Part shown: positions 10,121 to 19,311 of the stretch, piece after piece
Numbering within the stretch: position 1 is the first letter of the stretch
Layout of the letters: the number at the start of each line of letters is the position of its first letter
Origin: Clostridiales bacterium
GTDB taxonomy: Bacteria; Bacillota; Clostridia; Saccharofermentanales; Saccharofermentanaceae
Length of the DNA: 64,000 nt
Assembly: GCA_017510605.1 (NCBI GenBank)
Contig: JAFWMQ010000006.1
Location: forward strand, 1-64,000
Direction: 5' to 3'
Position numbers and translations under genes: made by a program
Notes under the pieces: generated by a model
What the model was told of the DNA's origin: nothing
The model's database searches: none
Seen by the model: only the letters and a program-made list of their open reading frames with translations

Positions 10121-13100
10121 TCAAGCGCCGACTTTTGTACTTTCTTTGAATGCTTCGTATACCGCCTGGTCGTGAGCAATACCCTGCTCCTCGTACTTGG
10201 CGATCAAAGTCAGCATATGACGGTAGTCTGTCGGTATGATCTTCTTAAAGCATGAGACCTTACTGTCGAACTCTTGAAGAAGTTGCTTTGCTTTGGAAGA
10301 TCCTGTTGCCTGCTCATAATCTGTGAGGATTTGTCTGAGCTCATTCTTATCTGCGTCTTCAGTAACCTCACTCATCTCTACAAGTGACTTATTGATCTTT
10401 GTATAGAGAGTGTGGTGTTCATCGAGTATGTAAGCGATTCCGCCGCTCATACCTGCTGCAAAGTTCTTTCCTACTTCACCCAGGATGACTGCTCTTCCGC
10501 CTGTCATATATTCGAGTCCGTGATCACCGACGCCTTCGCAAACGCCTGTCGCACCGGAGTTTCTAATCATGAAACGCTCGCCTGCGATACCGCAGATATA
10601 AGCTGTTCCTCTCGTAGCTCCATAGAGTGCAACGTTACCGATGATGACATTCCTGGAAGCGTCAAAGCCTGAATTCTCAGCGGGAGTGATGATTACCTTA
10701 CCGCCTGACAGGCCCTTACCGAAACCGTCGTTTGCATCACCTGTGAGCTTCAAGGTAAGTCCTTTCGGAATGAATGCGCCGAAACTCTGTCCGCCGCCGC
10801 CCGTAAGCTCTACGATGACACTGTCATCTGCGAGGTCTGTGCCGAACTTTTCTGTTATTTCCGAGCCTAAGATGGTTCCTACTGCCCTGTCGGTACTCGA
10901 TACCTTAACGTCGTTGATCCTGATCGTACCCTTCTTAAGGCCTTTCGCGAGGTCTGGTAGGAATACTCTCTCGTCGATCGTCTTCTCGAGTTCAAAGTCA
11001 AATACATGCTCAGGCTCGAAATGTCTTACCTCTGAATCCGCATAGGACGGATCAATGATCTGAGCGAGAGAGACCATCTCGGCTCTCTTGGTTATCTGCT
11101 TATCCTTTACCTTGAGGAGGTCAGTTCTTCCGACCATCTCATCAACTGTTCTGAATCCGAGGTCTGCCATGATCTCTCTTAACTCTTCTGCGATGAAGAG
11201 CATGAAGTTCATGACATGCTCCGGCTTACCCTTGAATCTCTTTCTGAGTTCCTCGTTCTGGCACGCAATACCGAAGGGGCATGTATCCTTGTTGCAGACT
11301 CTCATCATCATGCATCCCATGGATACCAGCGGTGCTGTTGCAAAACCGAATTCCTCAGCGCCGAGGAGTGCTGCGATCGCAACATCTCTGCCGCTCATGA
11401 GCTTACCGTCTGTCTCGACTGCGACTCTTCCTCTAAGGCCGCTCTCGATCAGCGCATGATGTGTCTCAGCCAGGCCTAATTCCCAGGGAAGACCAGCGTT
11501 GTGAATGGAACTTGCCGGAGCAGCGCCCGTACCGCCGTCGTAACCTGAAATGAGGATTACTTGTGCGCCTGCCTTTGCAACGCCGCATGCGATTGTTCCT
11601 ACGCCTGCTTCAGAAACGAGCTTTACGGAGATCCTTGCTTTTCTGTTTGCATTCTTAAGATCATAGATGAGCTGAGCCAGATCTTCGATCGAATAAATAT
11701 CGTGATGAGGCGGAGGTGAGATCAAGGCAACACCCGGTGTTGAATATCTTCTCTCTGCGATCCAGGGATAAACCTTCTTGCCCGGGAGGTGTCCTCCTTC
11801 ACCGGGCTTGGCTCCCTGAGCCATCTTGATCTGGATCTCTTCAGCGCTGTTTAAGTACTCACTTGTAACACCGAATCTTCCGGATGCTACCTGCTTGATC
11901 TTGGAGTTCTTCTCTGTGCCGAATCTCTCGGGGGACTCACCGCCCTCACCTGTATTGGACTTACCGCCCAAACGGTTCATAGCGATTGCCATGCACTCAT
12001 GTGCTTCCTTTGAGATCGAACCGTAGCTCATGGCACCGGTCTTGAATCTCTTGACGATCTCGGATGCAGGCTCTACTTCCTCGAGCGGGATCGAATTGCC
12101 TGTCTTCTTGAATGCGAGGAGTCCTCTTAATGTATGAGGCTTCTCGTTATCCACGATTGCAGTATATTCCTTAAAGAGTTCGTAAGAACCTTCTCTTACC
12201 GCCTTCTGGAGGGCAACGATAGTCTTCGGATTATATAAGTGGTCTTCTTTGTCGTCACCGCTTCTTAAGTTATGAAATCCTGTGCTGTCCAGAGTTGTCT
12301 CTGTCTCAAGCCCCATCGGATCGAAAGCCTTATCGTGTCTGAAGAGGATTCCCTCGGAAATCTCTTCCAAACCGATTCCGCCTACGCGGCTTACGATACC
12401 AGTGAAATACTTATCTACTACATCCTTGCAGATACCGACTGCCTCGAAGATCTTTGCTGACTGGTAAGACTGCAGTGTGGAGATACCCATCTTTGCAGAT
12501 GTCTTAACGATGCCGTGCAGGATCGCGTAATTGTAATCGTCGATTGCCGTGTGGTAATCCTTGTCGAGTATTCCCTTGTCGATCATCTCAGCGATGCACT
12601 CATGCGCAAGGTAAGGGTTGATGGCTCGGGCGCCAAAGCCCAGAAGAGTAGCCATCTGATGTACATCACGAGGCTCTCCGCTCTCGATGATGAGAGAGAC
12701 AGCTGTTCTCTTTCTGGTCTGGACTAAGTGCTGCTCGACTGCGGAAACAGCGAGCAAGGAAGGGATCGCAACATGGTTCTCGTCTATTCCTCTGTCTGAA
12801 AGGATGATGATGTTTGCGCCCTTGCTGCATGTTCTGTCGACCGTGATCAGGAGCTGGTCTAACGCTTTTTCTAATGAAGTATTCTTATAATATAGAATAG
12901 ATATAGTAGCGCTCTTGAATCCAGGCTGATCCAAAGACTTGATCTTGATGAGGTCAACGCCTGTGAGGATCGGGTTATTTACTTCAAGTACGCGGCAGTT
13001 TTCGCTCTTATCTTCTAAGAGGTTACCGTCGGAACCGATGTAAACCGTAGTATCTGTAACGATTTCTTCTCTGATGGAATCGATCGGCGGGTTTGTTACC

Positions 13101-14662
13101 TGTGCGAAGAGCTGCTTGAAAAATGAGAACAGGAGCTGATGCTTCTCGGACAGAACCGCAAGAGGGATGTCAGTACCCATGGAAGCCGTTGCTTCGACCT
13201 TGTTCATTGCCATGGGCAGGATCTCGTTCTTAACGTCCTCGAAAGTATATCCGAATACCTTATAGAGCTTGTTTCTCATCTCCTGCGTATGAACCGGGAT
13301 CTTCTTGTTAGGGATCTTAAGTTCAGCCAGGTGAAGAAGACTCAACGCGAGCCACTCACCATAAGGGTTCTTCTCTGAATAATACTTCTTGCAATCTTCG
13401 TCAGAGATGAGCCGGCCCTTCTCAGTATCGATCAAAAGAATACGGCCGGGCTGTAATCTCGACTTCTTTACGATGTGTTTGGGATCGATGTCGAGAACGC
13501 CAACCTCAGAAGAGAGGATCAGTCTGTTATCGTCTGTGATGTAATATCTGGAAGGTCTCAGACCGTTACGGTCGAGTGTGGCACCTGCGATTACGCCGTC
13601 CGTGAAAAGGATTGCCGCAGGACCGTCCCAGGGTTCCATCATGGTTGCATAGTAATGATAGAAGTCCTTTTTCTCCTGCTCCATATAAGGATCGTTCTTC
13701 CAGGGCTCGGGGATCGTCATCATGACAGCCAGAGGGAGCGGGATCCCGTTCATCATGAAGAACTCCAATGTGTTGTCCAGCATTGCGGAATCGGAACCTG
13801 TCTTATGGATGATCGGGAAGATCTTATCGACATCATTCTCGATTGAAGGGCTGTAAAGCGTCTCTTCACGGGCGAGCATTCTGTCAAAGTTACCTCTGAT
13901 CGTGTTGATCTCACCGTTGTGAGCGATCAGGCGGTAAGGATGCGCCCTCTCCCATGAAGGTGTTGTATTTGTGGAGAATCTGGAGTGGACCATTGCGATG
14001 GCGGTCTCATAGTGCCTGCTCTGGAGATCTTTATAGAACTTACGGAGCTGGCCTACCAGGAACATTCCCTTATATACGATGGTTCTTGAAGATAATGAAG
14101 TTATATATGTATCGTCTGTGCTCTGCTCGAATTCTCTTCTTGCCACATAGAGCATACGGTCAAAAGCCAGACCCTTGCTGCAGTCATCAGGTCTTTCGAT
14201 AAAGCACTGCATGATGACCGGCATTGCATCTCTTGCAACCTTGCCGAGAATATCAGGATCCGTGGGGACCTCTCGCCAGCCGAGAACATTAAGACCGTTC
14301 TTCTCAGAGATTACTTTGAACAAACGGATCGCAAGAGTACGCTTCTTTGTATCCTGGGGAAGGAAGAACATTCCTACGCCGTAGTCGCCTTCCTCTTTGA
14401 CTTCGATGCCTGCCTCTTTGGCAGCATCCTTAAAGAATCCGTGTGAGATCTGAACGAGGATTCCTACACCGTCACCGACTTCGCCGGTAGCATCCTTACC
14501 TGCTCTGTGCTCGAGCTTTTCGACGATGGACAGAGCATCATCAAGTGTACGGTATTCTTTTTTACCATCGATATTGACTACCAGACCGATACCGCATGCA
14601 TCGTGTTCTTCTTGCATTGCCCGGTAGCACTCGTCAACGTATTTCTTCTCATAAGGTCTCAT
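10121..14662 (-). CDS. gltB: Glutamate synthase large subunit
   Basis: At 1513 residues this is the standard length of the GOGAT large subunit. A short propeptide ends before Cys23 (EEHDACGIGLV), the N-terminal nucleophile of the glutaminase domain. Then come the central domain, the FMN-binding synthase domain (VKLVSEAGVGTIACGVAKAG, ISGYDGGTGAAP), the 3Fe-4S cysteines in CNKDTCPFGIACQ, and the C-terminal beta-helix rich in glycine (TGGGGQSFGAF, SGGKVIITP). ATG 14662 is preceded by GGAGGAGAAT; the longer open frame to 14839 is leader sequence. The gene is divergent from a LysR regulator, as gltAB is from gltC in Bacillus, and shares an upstream block with amt-PII. Confidence 0.97.
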   Translation of the reverse strand: MRPYEKKYVDECYRAMQEEHDACGIGLVVNIDGKKEYRTLDDALSIVEKLEHRAGKDATGEVGDGVGILVQISHGFFKDAAKEAGIEVKEEGDYGVGMFFLPQDTKKRTLAIRLFKVISEKNGLNVLGWREVPTDPDILGKVARDAMPVIMQCFIERPDDCSKGLAFDRMLYVARREFEQSTDDTYITSLSSRTIVYKGMFLVGQLRKFYKDLQSRHYETAIAMVHSRFSTNTTPSWERAHPYRLIAHNGEINTIRGNFDRMLAREETLYSPSIENDVDKIFPIIHKTGSDSAMLDNTLEFFMMNGIPLPLAVMMTIPEPWKNDPYMEQEKKDFYHYYATMMEPWDGPAAILFTDGVIAGATLDRNGLRPSRYYITDDNRLILSSEVGVLDIDPKHIVKKSRLQPGRILLIDTEKGRLISDEDCKKYYSEKNPYGEWLALSLLHLAELKIPNKKIPVHTQEMRNKLYKVFGYTFEDVKNEILPMAMNKVEATASMGTDIPLAVLSEKHQLLFSFFKQLFAQVTNPPIDSIREEIVTDTTVYIGSDGNLLEDKSENCRVLEVNNPILTGVDLIKIKSLDQPGFKSATISILYYKNTSLEKALDQLLITVDRTCSKGANIIILSDRGIDENHVAIPSLLAVSAVEQHLVQTRKRTAVSLIIESGEPRDVHQMATLLGFGARAINPYLAHECIAEMIDKGILDKDYHTAIDDYNYAILHGIVKTSAKMGISTLQSYQSAKIFEAVGICKDVVDKYFTGIVSRVGGIGLEEISEGILFRHDKAFDPMGLETETTLDSTGFHNLRSGDDKEDHLYNPKTIVALQKAVREGSYELFKEYTAIVDNEKPHTLRGLLAFKKTGNSIPLEEVEPASEIVKRFKTGAMSYGSISKEAHECMAIAMNRLGGKSNTGEGGESPERFGTEKNSKIKQVASGRFGVTSEYLNSAEEIQIKMAQGAKPGEGGHLPGKKVYPWIAERRYSTPGVALISPPPHHDIYSIEDLAQLIYDLKNANRKARISVKLVSEAGVGTIACGVAKAGAQVILISGYDGGTGAAPASSIHNAGLPWELGLAETHHALIESGLRGRVAVETDGKLMSGRDVAIAALLGAEEFGFATAPLVSMGCMMMRVCNKDTCPFGIACQNEELRKRFKGKPEHVMNFMLFIAEELREIMADLGFRTVDEMVGRTDLLKVKDKQITKRAEMVSLAQIIDPSYADSEVRHFEPEHVFDFELEKTIDERVFLPDLAKGLKKGTIRINDVKVSSTDRAVGTILGSEITEKFGTDLADDSVIVELTGGGGQSFGAFIPKGLTLKLTGDANDGFGKGLSGGKVIITPAENSGFDASRNVIIGNVALYGATRGTAYICGIAGERFMIRNSGATGVCEGVGDHGLEYMTGGRAVILGEVGKNFAAGMSGGIAYILDEHHTLYTKINKSLVEMSEVTEDADKNELRQILTDYEQATGSSKAKQLLQEFDSKVSCFKKIIPTDYRHMLTLIAKYEEQGIAHDQAVYEAFKESTKVGA

Positions 14663-14724
14663 ATTCTCCTCCAACCCTCCCGGCTTAATTTCCACCACTG
14701 TATATGCCGGGTTCAAAATCATAC

Positions 14725-14819
14725 TAAAAATGTATTGATATTCTTTTTCAATGCGTTTAGAATATCGTTGTAAGATTTCAAGTGAGATTTTATCTCCAAC
14801 GCCGAAATAAATAAAATAC
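14725..14819 (-). promoter_or_regulatory. Conserved upstream block B (gltB), shared with amt-PII
   Basis: Positions 14774-14819 match 7952-7997 without gaps at about 80 percent by hand count, and weaker collinear similarity runs to about 14725. The 46-bp block ends 112 bases before the gltB start codon, against 73 bases at amt. It occupies most of the gltB-LysR intergenic region, so a binding site, a promoter or an RNA leader are all possible. Confidence 0.65.
14784..14796. promoter_or_regulatory. Palindrome, candidate LysR/GltC-type box
   Basis: GAGAT-TTT-ATCTC is a perfect inverted repeat with a 3-base spacer in the region between divergent gltB and the LysR gene. LysR regulators commonly bind such dyads between divergent promoters. 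The dyad is not preserved in the amt copy of the block, so it may be specific to gltB. Confidence 0.45.
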
Positions 14820-14877
14820 ATATAATATTCGAATAACAATACCGATTAGGTATTATAAATCACAGGAGGCAAGACAT

Positions 14878-15762
14878 ATGGATCTACGACAGATACGTTA
14901 TTTCTTAACTGTTGCGGAAGAGCGTAATATCACCCGTGCAGCAGAGCGTCTTCACTTATCCCAGCCCCCGCTCTCAAGAGCCCTTATGGATCTTGAAGAA
15001 GAACTTGGCTGCACACTCATTATCCGCGGCAAACGCCATGTTACCCTCACACCCGAGGGACTTGCCCTGAAGCGCCGCGGCGAACAGATCCTTGCTCTTG
15101 CCGACATCGCGAAAACCGAGATCACCGATGTTAAGAAAGGTCTGAGCGGAACTCTTTACCTGGGCCACGTAGACAGCAACGGTCCTTCGCTCGCTGCAGA
15201 ATGGATATCTTCTTTTAAGAAAGAATATCCTAACGTTACTTATAACCTCTGGTGCGGCACCGTGGACGATCTTACTTACAGAATGAAGTCCGGACTGTTG
15301 GAGCTGGCCATTACGATGACTCCCCTTAATACGGAGCAGTTAGACGGCATTACGGTCTACAGCGACACATGGGCTGCAATAATCCCGGGCTCTCACCCGC
15401 TTTCCCGGAATAAAAAGCAGACCGTTTCCCTCAAAGAAATAGTAGATACGGATCTGATAATCTCATCGAGACATTCTAGAGAAGAAGAGATCAGGAGCTG
15501 GTTCGAACCTACCGGCAAAGAACCGCACTTCATTGTAAAGACGGCCCACTCATCCAATGCTTCCAAGCTCGTTGACCAGAACATCGGAATCGCTATCTTC
15601 CCTGCATCAGTCGCCAAGAATATCTCAGCAGATGCGAATGTAGTGGTTAAGACGATTACTCCTTCCGTCAATGTTGACTACATCCTGTCATGGGACAAAG
15701 AGAAGATCCCGAGCGCCCTGGCTTCGAAGTTCATAGAACATGTAAGAAATATGTACTCATAA
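14878..15762 (+). CDS. LysR-family regulator, probably of gltBD (GltC-like)
   Basis: The protein is 294 residues, typical for LysR regulators. Residues 1-60 form the winged helix-turn-helix: MDLRQIRYFLTVAEERNITR then LHLSQPPLSRALMDLEEELG. The rest is the two-lobed substrate-binding domain (for example GTLYLGHVDSNG and WAAIIPGSHPLS). An AGGAGG RBS lies nine bases before the ATG. Divergent placement next to gltB suggests that it controls gltBD in response to a nitrogen or carbon metabolite, as GltC does in Bacillus; this is inferred from position. The effector is unknown. A terminator follows at once. Confidence 0.9.
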   Translation: MDLRQIRYFLTVAEERNITRAAERLHLSQPPLSRALMDLEEELGCTLIIRGKRHVTLTPEGLALKRRGEQILALADIAKTEITDVKKGLSGTLYLGHVDSNGPSLAAEWISSFKKEYPNVTYNLWCGTVDDLTYRMKSGLLELAITMTPLNTEQLDGITVYSDTWAAIIPGSHPLSRNKKQTVSLKEIVDTDLIISSRHSREEEIRSWFEPTGKEPHFIVKTAHSSNASKLVDQNIGIAIFPASVAKNISADANVVVKTITPSVNVDYILSWDKEKIPSALASKFIEHVRNMYS

Positions 15763-15806
15763 ATAAGCGGGGCCGTCTCCTGAAGAGATGGCCCCTTATT
15801 TATTTT
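15762..15806 (+). terminator. Terminator after the LysR gene
   Basis: GGGGCCGTCTC (15769-15779) pairs with GAGATGGCCCC (15785-15795) with one G-U, extended by AATAAG/CTTATT arms, followed by TTATTTTAG. The next genes converge on it. Confidence 0.85.
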
Positions 15807-15814
15807 AGTTGTGT

Positions 15815-16240
15815 TTATTTGTCTTTTAGTGGTCTGAACACGCCGGAAAGATCATTTTGAGGCTGCCTGTCATCCCATAAGCTCTGATTCTTCTCCGGAC
15901 CTTTTAACATCTTCTCCCTTTTAGCAGCAGCATCTCCGTCCCCGGCAAGTTCCTTGCCGGACAGTCTTCTTACAAGATCCCTGCCCTCAGGCTCTGATGA
16001 AGGATCTTCATTCTTAACACAATATGTGCTGAGGAATTCCTTCTCCTCATTATTGGTTAATTTGTCCTTTCTGGCAGTAAAATGGATGTACGCCTTGTAA
16101 TCATCGTTTGTACCCCGGCTGTCACCGATGTTGTTTGTTTTATCGATTATCGTTCCCATGATCAGGCAGGTTAAGCCTAATCCTAATCCGAGAGCAAACA
16201 CTAATACAATTAAATAGATAATCAACATTGCAGTATCCAT
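15815..16240 (-). CDS. Small membrane protein, cassette copy 2
   Basis: This 141-residue protein has one N-terminal membrane helix (residues 5-30, LIIYLIVLVFALGLGLGL) and a polar, charged remainder without a known domain. It is a paralog of the product of 17511-17918: both have the helix, then a conserved DKTNNIGDSRG or DKSNNIGDSRG motif just after it, and a later VRRL segment. It starts four bases after the zinc-ribbon gene upstream, with a GGGGTGAT RBS placed in that gene's end, so the pair is translationally linked. Function is unknown; it is probably a partner subunit of the zinc-ribbon protein. Confidence 0.8.
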   Translation of the reverse strand: MDTAMLIIYLIVLVFALGLGLGLTCLIMGTIIDKTNNIGDSRGTNDDYKAYIHFTARKDKLTNNEEKEFLSTYCVKNEDPSSEPEGRDLVRRLSGKELAGDGDAAAKREKMLKGPEKNQSLWDDRQPQNDLSGVFRPLKDK

Positions 16241-16244
16241 ATGA

Positions 16245-17432
16245 TCACCCCTGTCTCTTCTTCATGAAGGTAAACATATCATTGTCCTGCGCCAGCTTTA
16301 TACTCCTCATTGCCCTTACTATTTTTCTGATCCCCATCGAAAACAGTACGATTATGCCTGCACCGAGGAAATAGGTCAGCAACGGGGCAATAGCCAGGAT
16401 AAAAAATGTGTAATAGAACAAGGCGAAAGCCGCAGCCGTCAGAAGGATCCCCAGACCAAAAAGGATCGGATAGAACCTTGACTTATCAAGGGGAATTCCA
16501 CAGACGACCTTTCCTGTATCACCATTGACCAAAATTGTAACGTGCTTTCTTTTATGCTTTAAAGTGATGAACCAGACAGGCATCATTGCATATACCATAT
16601 CGCTGTCGAGCTTCAAGGAAGGGCAGGAATGTAAGATCTTCGTTTTTTCGGCTCTTACATTATCCTGTACCTCTTCATCAAAGTATTTCTGAGCTCTCTT
16701 AAAGACTGCATTTTTAACATCGCCGTAGGTTACATCTGAGACATTCGAATAAAAGCCTGCGAGATAGTCTTCGTCAAAGGGCTTGAGATGCGAGAGATTG
16801 AACGGCTCGAGTTTTGAACTGCTCTCATCTGACAAAGCGCGTGATGCATCTACCGGGAAATTCTTCAGCTCAAGATCTCCGGCACGTCCGTAATGATTAA
16901 CTTCAGCATACTTTCCTCTGCCGGTCTTACCATAAACAATAACGGCATTCGAAAATGTTGCGTTTACTATCCAGTACGGGACATAGATTCCGCGTACGCA
17001 TTCAGGTGAGAATTCCTTGATCTGCTTAGGAATGAAAAAGCCCTTACTGATCTTCCCGCGGACAAGCTCAATGGCCTGTTCTTTGGTTACCGAGAATGGA
17101 AGAACATACTCCGGGCACTTCTGCCTTGCGATCCTGCTGAAAACGACGTTCGGGTTCCCGCAATAAACGCATGTAGTCGAAGCTTCCGTTCCGTTGACGA
17201 TGATCTCGCCACCGCATTCGCTGCATGAATAAACATAACAGTCCATGAACTTTTCGATCTCAGTACCATAGACTTCATTCATTGATTCGGCTTTCAGATC
17301 CTGCCTAAACTCCTTAGCCTCCGACTCGATCTCTTCGGGCCTGAAAGAACTGCCGCAGTATGAACATTCCAGCAGCTGTGACTCAGGATTGAAAACCAGT
17401 GCGTGACTGCAATTCTTACATAGTGTTGCCAT
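16245..17432 (-). CDS. Double zinc-ribbon membrane protein, cassette copy 2
   Basis: The 395-residue protein begins with two zinc ribbons: CKNC (residues 5-8) with CSYC, then CSECGG with CVYCGN. A central domain of about 200 residues (including LEPFNLSHLKPFDEDYLAGF and FSNVSDVTYGDV-like text) leads to a C-terminal pair of membrane helices and the end MKKRQG. Proteins of this build are annotated as TFIIB-type zinc-ribbon proteins, but their role is not established. It is a clear paralog of the product of 17923-19137, and each copy is followed by one small membrane protein. The start ATG 17432 is supported by the identical N-terminus MATLCKNCSHALVF in the paralog. Confidence 0.85.
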   Translation of the reverse strand: MATLCKNCSHALVFNPESQLLECSYCGSSFRPEEIESEAKEFRQDLKAESMNEVYGTEIEKFMDCYVYSCSECGGEIIVNGTEASTTCVYCGNPNVVFSRIARQKCPEYVLPFSVTKEQAIELVRGKISKGFFIPKQIKEFSPECVRGIYVPYWIVNATFSNAVIVYGKTGRGKYAEVNHYGRAGDLELKNFPVDASRALSDESSSKLEPFNLSHLKPFDEDYLAGFYSNVSDVTYGDVKNAVFKRAQKYFDEEVQDNVRAEKTKILHSCPSLKLDSDMVYAMMPVWFITLKHKRKHVTILVNGDTGKVVCGIPLDKSRFYPILFGLGILLTAAAFALFYYTFFILAIAPLLTYFLGAGIIVLFSMGIRKIVRAMRSIKLAQDNDMFTFMKKRQG

Positions 17433-17510
17433 GATCTACCCCCCCTATATACCCTTTTATTCCAATGAATATATTAAATTTTTTTGCGGGGCAAATCAAT
17501 AAAACACGTA

Positions 17511-17918
17511 TCAGTGTAAAAATTCCTCGGTGCGTTTCTCCCAATCCGGGACATCGTATTTGTCGGCAGCGGCACTTGTATTTTTCGAGACAAAAGCACC
17601 TTTCGGAACATTGGTCTTTTTCTCAGCTGTAGCCTTCTTTCTGCGCTCTTCTTCTGTCAGCCTTCTGACCTGATCCTGATCAGAGGGACCGGCGGTATCT
17701 TCTTTCCCTGTGGCATGCTGATTGAGATATTCCCTGCTCCAGGCTCTGTCCATCCTGTTGCATTTGGAGGTGAAAGTAGTCTCGGCATTGTAGGTCGTGC
17801 CGTCTCCGCGGCTGTCGCCGATATTATTGGATTTATCGAGCTGCGTTCCGCAGATCCAGAATGCCAGTCCGAATCCGAATCCCAGTGCTAAAAGGCCGGC
17901 GAGGAAATTTATGATCAT
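17511..17918 (-). CDS. Small membrane protein, cassette copy 1
   Basis: This 135-residue protein has a single N-terminal membrane helix (FLAGLLALGFGFGLAFWI) followed by DKSNNIGDSRG and a charged tail. It is the counterpart of the product of 15815-16240. It starts four bases after the zinc-ribbon gene with a GGGGTGATATC RBS. No domain is recognised, and the tail (residues 40-135) looks largely disordered and lysine-rich. Its constant pairing with the zinc-ribbon gene suggests that the two proteins work together at the membrane. Confidence 0.8.
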   Translation of the reverse strand: MIINFLAGLLALGFGFGLAFWICGTQLDKSNNIGDSRGDGTTYNAETTFTSKCNRMDRAWSREYLNQHATGKEDTAGPSDQDQVRRLTEEERRKKATAEKKTNVPKGAFVSKNTSAAADKYDVPDWEKRTEEFLH

Positions 17919-17922
17919 GATA

Positions 17923-19137
17923 TCACCCCTGCCTTTTCTTCATAAAGTTGAACATCGCCTTGTCCTGCGTAAGACGGATGTTTTCCATAACTCTCTTGAT
18001 CTTATTGACCCCTGTCGAGAAGAGCGTGACGATAGTGCTGATAATGAACACCCACAACAATATCTCGCCTTTGGAGATCTTCACTTCAGGCCCCGAGAAC
18101 ATTACCGTCAGAAATCCCTTAAATACAAAGAACGATAATACCGTCGCCGTTATGGCGATAGCAAAGAGCAGAATGTTGAACAGTGCTTTCTTCCACGGCA
18201 GAGCGCAAACGACTTTGCCCGTGTCGCCGTTAACAAGGATGGTGTGATGCTTTCCCTCGAAATCGAAAGAAATGAACCACGCAGGCAGCATTGCGTATTT
18301 CATATCGGTGTCGACATCAATGGACGGATATGAATCTACGACCGTTTTGTTATATGCGTCAACGTCTTTTACCGACGCTTCGGCAAAGAATTCCTTGCCC
18401 CTTTCCATGGCGACCTTCCTTACGTCGCTGTAAGTAACGTCAGATACGTTTGAATAGAAGCCGGCCAGATAATCCTCGTCAAACGGCTTTAAATGCTTCA
18501 GATCAAAAGGCTCCAGCTTCGAGCTGCTGTCATCTGAGAGTGCCCTGGATGCGTCGATCGGAAGATCCTTGAACTTTAGATATCCCGTGCGTCCGAAATA
18601 TCTGGTAACGGTCTTCTTGTCTTCGGTTACCGAACCCTCAACGATCACCGTGCCATAATACGTGGCATTAACGATCCAGTAAGGAAGATATATCCCCCTG
18701 CAGCAGTCGACGGAGAATTTCTTGATCGCCCCGGGAACAAAAGCCCCCTTATTTATCGCCTCTCTGGCCCGGATCATGGCGACCCCCTTAGAGATCCTGA
18801 AAGGCATTATGAATTCGGGCTGTCTCTGCCTTGCTATCCTGCTGAATACGACGTTCGGGTTTCCGCAAAAAATGCATGACGTCGATGCCTCGGTGCCGTT
18901 TATGATGATCTCGCCTCCGCATTCGCTGCATGAATAAACATAGCAGTCCATGTATTTCTCGTCTTCCATGCCATAGACTTCATTTATCGGTTCGGCCTTC
19001 AGATCCAGTCTGTAGTTTTTTGCTTCAGACTCGACTTCTTCAGGCGTGAAAGAGCTTCCGCAGTATGAGCATTCAAGCAGTTGTGATATCGGATCGAAGA
19101 CCAGTGCATGACTGCAATTCTTACATAGTGTTGCCAT
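17923..19137 (-). CDS. Double zinc-ribbon membrane protein, cassette copy 1
   Basis: The 404-residue protein shares the N-terminus MATLCKNCSHALVF, the CSYCGSSF, CSECGGEII and CIFCGNPNVVF cysteine motifs, the LEPFDLKHLKPFDEDYLAGF block and the MKKRQG end with the product of 16245-17432. Two membrane helices lie at about residues 310-385. The cysteine pairs predict two bound zinc ions on the cytoplasmic side. Function is unknown; the family appears in clostridia as a membrane-associated zinc-ribbon protein. Upstream is the trp operon with its terminator, so this cassette likely has its own promoter in 19138-19250. Confidence 0.85.
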   Translation of the reverse strand: MATLCKNCSHALVFDPISQLLECSYCGSSFTPEEVESEAKNYRLDLKAEPINEVYGMEDEKYMDCYVYSCSECGGEIIINGTEASTSCIFCGNPNVVFSRIARQRQPEFIMPFRISKGVAMIRAREAINKGAFVPGAIKKFSVDCCRGIYLPYWIVNATYYGTVIVEGSVTEDKKTVTRYFGRTGYLKFKDLPIDASRALSDDSSSKLEPFDLKHLKPFDEDYLAGFYSNVSDVTYSDVRKVAMERGKEFFAEASVKDVDAYNKTVVDSYPSIDVDTDMKYAMLPAWFISFDFEGKHHTILVNGDTGKVVCALPWKKALFNILLFAIAITATVLSFFVFKGFLTVMFSGPEVKISKGEILLWVFIISTIVTLFSTGVNKIKRVMENIRLTQDKAMFNFMKKRQG

Positions 19138-19249
19138 AACCTTATTCCCTTATTCTTTGGCAAAAAACTTCCGTACAAGAAAATATTACTATATGCGCAG
19201 ATACAAAAACAAGTTTTTTTGCACTGTCCGTCAGTTATATCGATCCGCG

Positions 19250-19282
19250 CAAAAAGACGGTGCTGAAAAACAACACCGTCTT
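19250..19282 (-). terminator. Terminator after trpG
   Basis: AAGACGGTG arms (19254-19262 with 19274-19282) form a hairpin that, on the minus strand, is followed by a T-run and closes the trpE-trpG transcript. Confidence 0.8.
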
Positions 19283-19311
19283 CTTAAGGAGAAGGTTATC
19301 ACCACGTTAAA

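Noticed and set aside
14663-14839. N-terminal extension of gltB
   Set aside because: It runs through the conserved upstream block; the ATG at 14662 has GGAGGAG and gives the known GOGAT propeptide.
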